DNA of 64,000 bases from Antedon mediterranea (lineage: Eukaryota > Echinodermata > Crinoidea > Comatulida > Antedonidae). Below are positions 10,925 through 23,000 of this stretch, one piece after another. The position numbers and the translations under genes were made by a program. Each line of letters opens with the position of its first letter. The stretch's first letter is position 1. Below the pieces are notes generated by a model. It was not told where the DNA came from. It searched no databases and was given only the letters and a program-made list of their open reading frames with translations. The DNA is taken from positions 3,038,001-3,102,000 of the forward strand of contig NC_092679.1 of NCBI RefSeq assembly GCF_964355755.1, written 5' to 3'.

Positions 10925-12818
10925 AAAGGATAATCGTATGTATAATAAGCCTATACATAATAACTTTGACATATTCGGTAAATCGCGCATTTCTTCTAGA
11001 ATTTTTATTCGATGGTATATAAAGTTGGTTCGTACTTCCGGTACTGATTTTAACCACCTAATGTAACCCTATTTACTAATTAAGTTGAGTTAGATAATTA
11101 GTTATTGAGGATCGCTCGCGTACCATCTAGTTATAATAATAATAATTAAATATTTAAAGACAAACAACTTAGATAAGAATGATAATATACGCACCATTAT
11201 TAATAGGGAACTTTCGATTTGCGGACCAGGCAATGCAGTTTTGGTCCACGGGTTGCTGTTTCCGTTATGGTTTTATTGTAGTTTTGTATATTCTAGGCCT
11301 ATATATAAAGAGCATTTTATGGGTAATATTATAATATATTCTTTTTTGTTTGTGCTAAATTTGTCAAAAGTCGTCGGACACATACATACACATATATATA
11401 TACCGTAGTTCCTCGGGTATAATCCCACCTCGAGTATAATCCCACCCCCGACTTTACGATTACCTTCGCACGCAAGCATATCCCCGGGCAAAGTCCCAGT
11501 GTATAATTTATCATTAGGACAGAGGTAGGCCTAGCTAGCTAGGCCGACGTCGATTTTTTTTAAAGAAATTCTCACCAAAAAATAGAGTAATTTCTCTGAA
11601 TTCGGCTGACTTAAAACTCATCAAACATTGGCCATCGTAAAGTTGAATACAACCTTAATATCATCGCCCCGATCTTCGCGTTCTGCACATCATGCATTCG
11701 CCGCACACTCGCTCGCCGTGTACATTCTGCATGCCTTGTTTACACTACTGCATGCTTGATTACCATAAAAAAAACACTACGGTACATACAGGCACAATGT
11801 CGCAAAGATGGATTTGCTTCTGGATTTGTACGATCGACTCAATTACAATTATTCAACCAAGACCAACGGCACACGGTAAATTGAGGAGTATAATAATGAG
11901 TAGTAGGCCTATGTTTTCTTTTGTATTGCTATTGAGAGTTTTATGGTAATTGTCAAATACGTTGGATCAATAAAGATATATTTTAGTGCATTGTTAAAGG
12001 ATAATAATATTGTATTGACAAACTGGGAAATGTTCAAACTGTAACTTGTAATACTGTTGGAATGTTTGTATCATTTTATTCTTGATTTACAGGCCTTAAC
12101 TTTTTAGTGTAATTATATTTTTTTAATTTAGAAAAACTGTAAATGCATAGCAATTATTATATCTCTGTTGTTATATTACCAAATTACTCGGAATATTTCA
12201 CCGTGATCATATAATAGTAATGGTATACATAGATAAATATAAATGATTATCGATCGCAGATTGATAGTTGATGTTTAAAATTTATACACTAAACATTTTA
12301 GATTTTATTATTTTACGAGTGTGGTCCAAGTCGATCCATACTCATAGATAGATAAATATAATTGGTTATTGATCGCAGATAGATTATTGACATTTATGTC
12401 ATTTATTTGTACACAATTTCGAAAATATATTTGAGACGACTCTGTTAACGTTCATTAATAAAAGTAAAAGAAAAATCTTTAATAAATGTAATTTTGTTTT
12501 TCTTTCACTGGAGCACTTCCACTTCGATTTTAGCCGACTTTCAGTGTTGCAAGTTGATCAAAATATGTAGACCTAACTCAAAAAATATTATAAATGCAGT
12601 AATGCGAACAAGACGGGAAGAATTTACTTCACCGTCGCCTAGTTTGCACTCTAGTTGGCCTGTAATAACTCTATGATCAGCACAAAAAGGACCAAATGAC
12701 TATTTTATGGAATCAAGTGTACATAATGTACATACAACTTAACTTTACAAAACGTATAAGCAACGTTGAATCATGAGCATCATGATAACCTTTTTATTCA
12801 AATGGTAAAATAGATAAT
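10925..12818. other. Intergenic DNA, no gene seen
   Basis: Apart from the repeat at 10975-11135 it holds a short tandem of CGAGTATAATCCCACC-like sequence (about 11417-11450) and a diverged direct duplication (12228-12300 and 12342-12415, sharing GATAAATATAA and ATCGATCGCAGAT-like blocks). The 85-codon ORF at 11692 has no recognisable features. Confidence 0.4.
10975..11135 (+). repeat. Dispersed repeat shared with the 20-kb element
   Basis: About 150 bp with high similarity to 20328-20475 (shared TGGTATATAAAGTTGGTTC and GGTACTGATTTTAACCA). It then jumps to CGCTCGCGTACCATCTAGT, which matches about 21705-21730. It looks like an internally deleted relative of the element at 20245-22810. Confidence 0.7.
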
Positions 12819-15205
12819 ACTTGCTTGATACTTGCTTGATGTTATGGGTCGGTTAGAAAGCTAAATATAGCTTATATGACCCTTCCTGTCTTCTTATGAC
12901 TCCGCGCTCTGGGTGTACACATAATGTTCCAAAGTGTTTATAAATGTGAAAAAGTAAACTTGCAGTCAAGGGACTGCCAATGATCATTGAGGAGTGACTT
13001 GAACAGATTTAAATTTGGAGCTTTTACAACATTAGATGGTAAGTTATTCCACGAGTCCACAACTCTACAACTGAAGGAAAACTTCCTGAAACTAAACTTG
13101 TTTTTATATAGCTTGTATTCATGACCTCTAGTTCCATGACAATAAACAAATGTAAAAAACTTTCTGCATTCTATAGCGTCAAGACCATTTATAATTCTGA
13201 AGATTTGGATCATATCCGCTCTTAATCGTCTGTACTCCAGTGTAGGTAAACCCAAAAACTTCAATCTATACGGATATGCCAAATGTTTTATTTCTTACAA
13301 TGATTTGGTAGCTCTTCGTTGAACCGACTCGATTTTCTTAATCAGTCCAATTTGATGAGGTGCCCAGACACAACAGTTAAATTCCAAGACAGGGCGGACT
13401 AAAGATTTGTATAGACTAAGAAACATATCCTTATCGTTGTAACAAAAAGTCCTTTTGATGAGACCCACTATTTTATTTGCCTTAGCAACACAGCAATTTA
13501 TATGATAATCAAAGTTCAATTTATGATCAAAGTATACTCCGAGATCCTTTTCTATAGCAGTCTCTTCAATTTTAACTTTATCTTGTACATTTACAAAATA
13601 CTCATTCTTTTCATTTGTTTTCCCCATATACAACATCTTGCACTTGTTGGCATTGAAAGGTAGTTGCCATCTGGTCGACCAATTAAACATAATAATTATC
13701 AAGTGAGATCTGCAATTTTTCTTGGGATTCCCCATAATCATAAACTTTAGTATCATCAGCGAACATCTTAACTTCTGATACTGCAACTTCAGGCAAGTCA
13801 TTGATAAAGAGTAAGAATGAAATCGGACCAAGCACACTTCCTTGCGGAACACCACTTATCACATCCGACCATTTCGACAGAGTCCCATTTAACATTACTC
13901 GTTGTCTTCTACCTTTTAAGAAGTCTTGAATCCAATTATAGACGTTACCAGAGATACCATAAGCTTCAACCTTCCTTAACAGTCTCATGAGGTACAGAAT
14001 CGAAGGCCTTTTGGAAGTCCAAATATGCCACATCAATATCACGCCCAAAAAATAAAATGCTTAATTAAAGAATCTCTAATAATGCTTTCCATAACTTTAC
14101 AACAAACAGCAGTCAAGCTAACAGGCCGATAATTATTTACTTCCACCCTGCTTCCTTTTTTAAAAATAGGTACAATATGAGCTTCTTTCCAATTCCGAGG
14201 AACAATACCTTCTTTCAATGAATTAGAAAACATTTTACTTAGCGGCTCAAAAATATAAGCTCTGCACTCTCTTAAAATCATAGGGTGAATACCATCAGGT
14301 CCTGGACTCTTAGTCACATTTAAATTCTTAAATACAACGATTTGGGGTGATATTTCAACTTCAGAACAAACTGTATCAAAAACTCTTCTTTGAAACTCTG
14401 GTACGTTATCAATATCTTCCCTTACAAAAACTGTAGAGAAAAAAGTATTAAGTATCTCAGTCTTGGACTGATCATCACTGTGTACCACATTGTTCTCATC
14501 TTTCAGGGATGGTAGTCTCGCTTTAACCTTGGTTTTGGAGTTTACATATCGCCAGAATGATTTGGGTTTCTGTTTTATTTCGGAAGCAATCATTTTTTCA
14601 AAGTTCCAAATGGCCTTCCTTTTCATGGATGTTACTTTATTTCTAGCATCTTTAAATTTTGCTTGATTAGATCTGCTTGGACAATGGTTATACCTAAACC
14701 ATGCATTTCTTTTAAGCTTTATCATTTTTTTCATTTCTTGTTTATCCAAAGAGGCTCTTTGACCTTACTGTTGTCCCCCTTTTTTGCCTTGGGAATGTGC
14801 CATCCACTAGTTTCTGCAATAATTTCACTAAACAAATTCCAACACTCTTCTGTTCCACCATTTTCAAATTTCCCCTCCCAATCAATCTTTTTTAGTTCTT
14901 CATTTATTTGAACATAATCACCGTAATGATAATTTGGTTTTAACAAGATATTGTCTTGCGACTCAATGTAACAATCAAATTTAAATGTTAATACTGCGTG
15001 ATCGCTTTTACCGAGTGGTGCACTGTAACAAATGTCATCGATCATGTCCTCTTCATTTGTAAAAACCAAGTCTAAAAGACTAGGATTCTGTCCATCTCTA
15101 AATCTAGTTGCTTGTGTTACATGTTGAAAGTAAAAATGATCCTGAACCCAGTTCATAAAATTTGTTCCATCATGACTATCAGAGTATAAGTAACATCCAA
15201 AAACA
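12819..15205 (-). mobile_element. Decayed CR1/Jockey-type LINE, 5'-truncated
   Basis: Minus-strand reading frames appear in order. At about 15205-14731 is the C-terminal part of an apurinic endonuclease domain (SLLDLVFTNEE, GKSDHAVL). At 14749-14039 is the reverse transcriptase N-terminal half (KSPGPDGIHPMILRE, NYRPVSL). At 14048-13683 is the RT palm (SGVPQGSVLGP and catalytic FADD). At 13855-13295 and 13282-12938 are the thumb and C-terminus (CKMLYMGK, EKDLGVYFD, SWNNLPSNVV). Frames change near 14740, 14043, 13690 and 13290, so at least four frameshifts inactivate it. The 3' end has a short tandem of the ACTTGCTTGAT type at 12819-12842, as CR1-like elements often do. ORF1 and the 5' endonuclease are missing. 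Confidence 0.9.
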
Positions 15206-17014
15206 AAACAACCTCTAGGCCTAGTAGATGAACAAGCAAAATAATTTATTCAAAACATAATGTAAATTGTAAACGTAGTAATAAAAAAAAGAAGTGCTTA
15301 ATTAATTCTTTGCCAGAAATATGTTGATTGTAAACCACAATCTATCCAAATATGGTACATTTCTCTCCAAATATGGTATTTTTCTATCCAAATATGGTAT
15401 GTTTCTTATATACATATTATTATAAATTAATTTTACACTATTTAACTTCAAATTTGTTCTATGAAGAATATTAATAGTAAATGGTTAAAACATAGCGGGG
15501 GGGGGGGGGGGGAGGATGCTTTAAATGTTTCTGTTAAATAAAATAAAACTAAACAAACAAATATAAAAACATGTAACATATTAGGACAAATTATATCTTA
15601 TTATGTAAATATTAAGTAAAGATAGGTTTGCATGTATTTGAATTAGACCTACACGGTGTACAGAACCCGGTGTGGGAACAAAATATTTGTGAAGGGGGGG
15701 GGGGGGTCAGTTTACCATATTTATTTGAATAAACGCTCTGCTTTCTTTTGTATTTATCAAGAATTTGAATAAAATAGTTAAACAAAAAATTTAATATCAA
15801 ATTTTACTTTAGAAAGTAAGATTTAAAAATATTGATTGATGGTATTAAATAAAATGTATGTAGTTCAAATACTATGAGGAAGTCTCAAAAAGTTTAAATT
15901 TAAAGTTTAAATTTAACATAAAAAAATGCTCAATAAAATCATTTCAATTAAATAAAGCTCTGCTCAAATTAATTTATTTTCTAATGTGATATATATATCT
16001 CATTATAAAGTAGAGAGAATAAACAAATGTGTATTAAAATAACAATAATTTGGTATTGTAATAAAGTTTTCTACAGTATAATAGGGGGCACTAGATACCT
16101 TTTTTTCCTTCTCAAGTCATTCAAGCAATACAATGAAATACAGCTTTTTGTATCGTAATTTGACTCAACAGGACTCGAGATGATCCACACGTATTGGAAA
16201 GCAAACAAAGAACCTTTTTTTTTGTGGGGAACCCTGTTTGTTGCAGATGTTAATATTATCTTATCATCGTCATGCTTCATCACCCAGCCGGAGATTCTCA
16301 GATGACCTTGGTGGTACAACTGGTTTTAATATTTCAATATCCATTTTATCATTTAATATAGCATTGTTGCATACAACCTTTTTCTGAGTATTATTTACAA
16401 TGAGTGCTGGTGAGCTAAAAAACAAATACAAAGAACATTTAAAACAACTGTAAATGATCGAATATGCCCAGTAGTCTAATAAGCGCCTTAGTTCAGTATA
16501 GCATACAAATATTCTTTTCATTGACAGTTTCCGATTAAAACTCTATGGGCAGCCAGAGGTGCCTGAAATAGGAGGGCTATTACTCGCTGAGGGGGTTTGA
16601 ATATGTAGGTATGTTGAAAGAAAGCCGATTGTTGGTTAATGTAATCAGGGAGTTGTTATTAGATCTTTAACAACTCTGAATGAATTTTGTCACTTTATAT
16701 AAAGGTGGTTTGAATGTTGCCGTTCAAAAGCACCAGAGGGCACTATTTCATAAGTTGGCAAACATCTCAGGAAGCTAGATCGGATGTAAAATGTACACTT
16801 GGTGCAGATTTGGCTAATTTGCATACAAGTGTCTGAATGCAAATACCTTACTGCACCTGTAGATATAAACTTCTTAGCTTACCAGTGGAATATGGATGTC
16901 TAATTACAAGGTAATATAAATTGTACGAGACATCTGCGCATAATTATTGCAAATATTAAAGTTGTACATACAGTACATTTGGTGCAAAATCTCTATAAAT
17001 TAACCACTACACCT
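15206..17014. other. Intergenic, low-complexity DNA downstream of TMEM87
   Basis: Holds three CCAAATATGGTA-containing 20-bp units (15346-15402), two long G runs (15497-15512 and 15694-15706) and AT-rich DNA. A possible unassigned exon on the minus strand around 16270-16415 follows an acceptor-like TTTTTTAG, but it could not be placed in any gene. The TMEM87 3'UTR should begin just below 17015. Confidence 0.4.
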
Positions 17015-20000
17015 TCATTCCATTTTACTGCGTTCAATATTTGTAACTATTTCTTCATCGGAGTCATCAAATGCGGCGAGAGCCCTGTAAAAAAAGAATT
17101 TTATAAATAGAATAACGTTAACGATAATAAAGGTGAAAGGCGTCTTCTTGTCTTTGGAATGATCTGTCACAAGCTATTAGAGAGGCAACATCAATCGATA
17201 TTTCAAGTCTTAAGCAACATCTTTTTTCTTACTTCGGTAGGATAGGATAGACAGATGCCCTTTTCACTCTAGCTCCTGTGAATACTGTTCCAGCTAGCTC
17301 TCATATGTAAGCTTCAAAGTGCTGGAAAACGGAGCAGTGTAAATGGCTCTTCTGCTTTTTTTTTTTTTTTTTTTTGCTATCTTAGGTTATTTTATGGATC
17401 ATTTTTTGTGTAAAGCGCTTAGAGACATTGTATTAGACTACCATTATTATTATTATACAGTATTGGTATTTATTATACCGAGCAGTTAAGACAGTGGAAC
17501 CGTAATTACGTAGCCATAACATCGGCAAGGATTTCGAGGCTCACTCACTCCATGGTTCTGGTGGTAGAACGAGTCTTCTCGGATAAGGACTATAAACCGT
17601 AGGTCCAGTGTACACATTTAGCTCGTGTGCACTTTAAAGAACCTAGTACATTCTTTTGAGACGAGTAGGGGATTACCCCGGTGTATTAGTACATCACAGC
17701 CACTGATCATAACTGGGCCCTCTGGGAGACCAGTCTTTGACTGAAGAGGTTACCCAGTATAAATATATATTTCAATTCAATTCAAAAATATATTTTAATT
17801 CAATAAATTGCAAGATAAAAAATGTCACTTACGCATCTGCTACAGAAGCTGGAATATTATCTTCGATCCACTTAAGATCGTCTTCGACTTTATTTGGCGT
17901 AGAATCAGTACGGTTTACATTACGCATTTTCATGCCCTCTGAAAAATATATAATTATGGTAAGCTTCACAAAGTAAACCAGAAGGCAATGAATGAAGAGT
18001 GAAGGGGAGGGGGGACGGGGTCGGTGAGAGGTTGAAATGAGACCTACCAAATGATTCTGGAATCATAGGCTCCTTTGACTCATCATCATCAAGCGCGTCA
18101 GTGAGCGGTGAGTAAGCGTAACGCTGGTTGTTGGCGGTTGGACGCCACAAGATGATGATTACAACAAGTACAATGTAAAACAGAATGTGCCAGTACGCAT
18201 CGTCCAACCAAAGCTCCGACCATCTCTAGCAAAAAATGATTTAAATTATATTTAAATAACAAAGTTAATAACACATCATCTACAAAGTTTCTCCTGCACT
18301 TAGTTTGTTTCAACGTATTCAATTCAACTTTATTTAACCAGGGAGGCCCAGATCAACACATGGTTGTTCTTCCCTGGGGCCGTGCACAAACAAAAAAATA
18401 CAAATTCAACTACAACAGTTTATGTTTAAATGATGTTAGGGTCATAGACGAGTGAATGTTAACACCAAGGTTGTTCCATTCAAGTGCAAGGCTTTGTTTT
18501 TTTATAGATGTAGATCCATAAAGGCCAATTTACACAGACGAGCGGTAACGGTAATAAAAATATAGAATCTATGTTATTCCTTATGACCATTTACATACAA
18601 CACGGAACGAACAGGCAGTTTACACTCAGGATAGATACAGATTCTACGAGTAACATCGTAAGCGGCTTTCCGCTTACCGTTAACGTTTGTCTGTGTAAAT
18701 TGGCCTTTAGTCCGGTTTTGTTGATGGGTAATGAATCAACAATTAAGATACTTTAGGCTGTGATAAAAACATATATATTTTACAAATTTGTAGATGTGTA
18801 TTTTGCTATCATATAATTCAAAATGCAATGAACAGAAACACTTACAGTGACACAGACAGCGGCTTTGTGTTCCTTCAAAGACCATACGAGGAAAATGATG
18901 GCAGCAACGATGCAAAAGATAAGACAGTTGGTGAAATGGCGGTACAGCCAGAGCTTGACAAGGTTACGGCGAAGTCTCAGCGTTCTCGTTGTGTCCACCA
19001 AGTTTGTAAAGATGTGAAGTTAAATGTAAGGAAGATAAATAAAACTCTAACGTATTGTTTATCATTGATAACATTGAAAACTAGAGTGCTGCTGAAAAAT
19101 AAAAGAATCGCCTGTCGAACTAAATATGAAAGTTGTTTTTTTCAAAGTGTGACAGCATTCTCATTGACTTATACCCCTTTCACACCAAAAGCAAAACTCT
19201 TGAGACACTCCGGAGTTGACGCCCCGCTGTTTGGTGTGAAAGGTAAAATCAAGCAACTCCGGAGTTTAAAACTGCGGGGTTGAACAGTTGAACATTCTCC
19301 GGAGAGCGAACTGCGGGGACACCCCGGCGCGGTGTTTTGGTGTGAAAGGTACCAACATCAAACTCCGGAGTGTTTCGGGTCAAAAGGTTATCCTCGCACG
19401 ATCACTCATTGCTTTAGTTACTTTAAATATTTGTACAAAATATATAGCGGGTTTAAAAAATAATAAGTAGTATCAATTAAACATTATATTACTTCTGAGA
19501 CTTTTGAAAGTAATTATTAAATTAAAAATATTATTAATTAAAATGATTCTAATGATTGTCGCTATGTAAACAAACAAAATAGAGGGCGACACTTACAATT
19601 TTATTTTATAAACCCAGGTGTTGCTAGGTTGGTGTGAAAGGTTATCTCCGGAGTTTCTCGACGTTTTGAATGGTCATAAACCCTGGGGTGTCTCCGGAGA
19701 CATTCCGGAGTATTGGTGTGAAAGGGGTATATGTGTAATAAACTTCAATTCTAACCAATGAGAATAATTAGAAAAGAAGTTACAATTCTAAAATTTGGAA
19801 TAAGATGACGATGATACAGGCCTTGTAACTTGCAGCCATACTACAAATTGCACTCCTCAATACATTCAGGTGTGCTGTAGGTATGTTTTTGTATCTAAGT
19901 GTGTAGAAGTTTACCAAATCTAAATCACACCACAGGAGCATTTTAGGTGTATGTTAGGCAAGTACATGCCTCTTAAGACAAGGCCTAGTATTACATCATT

Positions 20001-23000
20001 TTGAAATTCCCAAAGCATAACCAAAATATTATGAAATAACTTTATTGCTTTTTAGAATACTAATATCAATACATATTGTGATATCAATGGTTGGATAAAG
20101 CTCTGTCTACACCATCAAACTAGTTTGACAAAAAAAATGTGATGTGCCCAAATATGGTAGTGATATCATCATGTCTATATGCCCTATATGGGCACATCAC
20201 ATTTTTTGTCACATAAAGTTTGATAGTGTAGACTATAGGAACACTTAAAATGGACCTGAAATGGAATTTTGATTTTCAAGAAATTCACACATGTTATTTA
20301 AATCTATATATAAATTTACGTAAGGGCAAAATTCGGTAAATCTCGGTTTATTTCTAGAATTTCTACTCAATGGTATATAAAGTTGGTTCATACTTTCGGT
20401 ACTGATTTTAACCATCTGATGTAACCCTGTTTACTAATTAAATTGAGTTAGGTAATTAGTTATTGACGATTAAAACGAATTTAGGTTCAACGATTTGCCC
20501 CAAATAGGGGTGTTTTCCGATCGTGGTATACACTGTCTAATGGATGTCCATCTTGAAAAATACCCGCCACAAAAATACGAGGAGGCTTCGCATTTTCCTA
20601 TCTCCTCCTACGATAATTGTTTTTAATAGCTGAAAACTGGTTGAACAGCTAGAGTACAGCATCATAATGTTGAAGACAGGCCGATTTTCTTAAAAAAATA
20701 CTATTTTGATAGATTTAATATACGATTATACAAATGTATTGATTTGCGATGAATGGAACATTCCAATCTCTGTTTCACAAGTGTCTATTCCCTCAGGCGT
20801 CGTAAAGGCAAGTACAGCACTGTATACTCGAAATTCGATCCATTTTTGTTTTCAATCTGTGCTGCAGAGGTTGGATATAATTTTTTTTTAAACGGATAAT
20901 GAGCTAGCGTTTTCACTTGCCGTATATTATGTACAAATCTTTATTATTGCAGTTAAACCACCCACATCATCACCTTTCCCTCACTGGCATGAGTAGCGTT
21001 GTAAAACCAGTAGAGAATAGGCCTACGGTACATCACATGCCCTAAACGCAGAACAACTTTGGTGGGTAGGGTAGGAACCAACTTAAGTATGAATGGGCTC
21101 TAAGAAACAATTGAAAACCATTAGGCCTACTAATTAAGTTGAGTTAGATAATTTAATATTTATTGACGATTAAATCGAATTTATGATTTTCCCCGAATAG
21201 AGGTGGTTTTCACAAATTGTTTTACATTATATTATAAACATATACACGTCGTAGTGATGTATCGTTACATGTGCTGTACTATTTCAATCGACTAGGACGG
21301 TGATAGTTTCAACAAAGTATTACATCGCAATGTTTTACTGTGTTTAGTGGTATATTATTTGTAAAACATGAAAGCAATTAATATTTCGTTACTAAATGGA
21401 TAAAGAATATATTTTAACATTGTTCCTCTTTGCACCCATCCTCTTCCCCATCCCTCAACCCTAATGTTACATACAAAACACAAATTAAGTTTGTTTAAAT
21501 TTGACTTAAACAATTGGTCTTATTTTATAATATAATAGGGTGCTAATTTTAGTTGAGTACATAAATCACAGTGTCTATTTATTCGTTCCTGTAAACGACA
21601 TGTATTATTGTCCTGCGGTACGTAACATTTGAAATCGCCAGTTTTTTAACGCTGAAATTATTATGTATTCGAGAACCATCTGTGGGCACGACCTAGATGG
21701 TATGCGAGCGAAGCGAGCGTACCATCTAGTGTATCAAATTAACACAAACCCATACAAATAAAAACAAAATGTATAGTATTTTGAGTAAAAACGAAATTTT
21801 AAGATACCATGGTAAATTAGCGAAAATTACTCACGCCATTGCAATATTCTATTTCAACGGCCGTCGGAAGCCTCTATATTCACGACGTCACATATACACA
21901 CGATGATATCGAGAGCGTGTATGCCGCCCGATAGTCAGTGAATGATCGACGGCCTGGAAAGATACGTGAAGCGTTGACACTAATACTAACTTATTCAATA
22001 TCTAATGTTGTTGAAATATAGGTTCCTAAAATGTACTTCGTTTGTTATAAAACCCGAATTTAGAAGGCCTACCTCCCAAACCTTTACTAGGCCTAGGCCC
22101 CCAATCAAGCGCGCGAAGTCGATCCACCACACCCACATCATGCGGCGAGGCTCCGTTTCATGTGCATCCAAGGACCAAAGCGATATCAACAACTTGCTGC
22201 GCTCATTGTCAAGCCAAAGTAAAATATGAACAAAATTCGTTTTCGAACTGCCTGATTCGTGACAAATAAATTATCATCTCATATTACTAATTTAATTCTG
22301 CTAAACTAAAAACTAAAGAAACTAACACATTTTAGCAGTATAAATTACGAACGATATACAAAATACACGAACGGAAAATATGGATACGCATCATTGCGCA
22401 CGGAGCTGTATCCCGGACAACGTTGCCAGGCCAACTTCGGTATTGCCAGAAAAAAACAGTTGATTTTAAGATTTTAAATCGTCATTTACTCGATGAATAA
22501 CCGTTTATACGGTAATAATTTTATCTAAAAAAATTCTAAATACGTTTCTGCAAATGCACAAGCATTTTTTAGAAAATACTCCATAGATTTCAAGAGTTAT
22601 AGCCAAAAAACTGCAAATTGTCCATTGGAGGGATAGGAATATATTCGCAAAGTGACGTCACCCGCGAATTTCTTTGATTTTCAAATGGGGCTTTCCCCAA
22701 AAGGGCCAATTTATATTTTGTAACAATATACATTCTAACAACACCTAATAGCCCCCAAAACATCATTCTAAAATGAAAAAAATCGAAAATCCATTTCAGG
22801 TCCATTTTAATAAGAGTGGGTTGTATGACACTAACAAAAGGATATCCAGTAGCAAATGACAGCATCCAGGACAGCTAGAGGAATGCTGGCTACAAGGTCT
22901 TGCTGTACACTCTATAAAGATAAATAATTATTAATTTATAACCTCATCACCAATTGTTTTTAGGCCTTACCAAGAAAGACAGTGGAACCCCTCGTCTGAA

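Noticed and set aside
11692-11949. 85-codon plus-strand ORF
   Set aside because: No domain, odd composition, no splice or poly(A) context.
16071-16521. Minus-strand ORFs of 82-83 codons, one after a TTTTTTAG acceptor
   Set aside because: The two frames overlap out of phase, no family is recognisable, and no partner exon was found; left as unassigned.
22590-22865. 91-codon minus-strand ORF running out of TMEM87 exon 12
   Set aside because: It is the exon read through into the intron (past ATATCCTTTT) and the end of the TTAA element; alignment to TMEM87 stops at the exon border.
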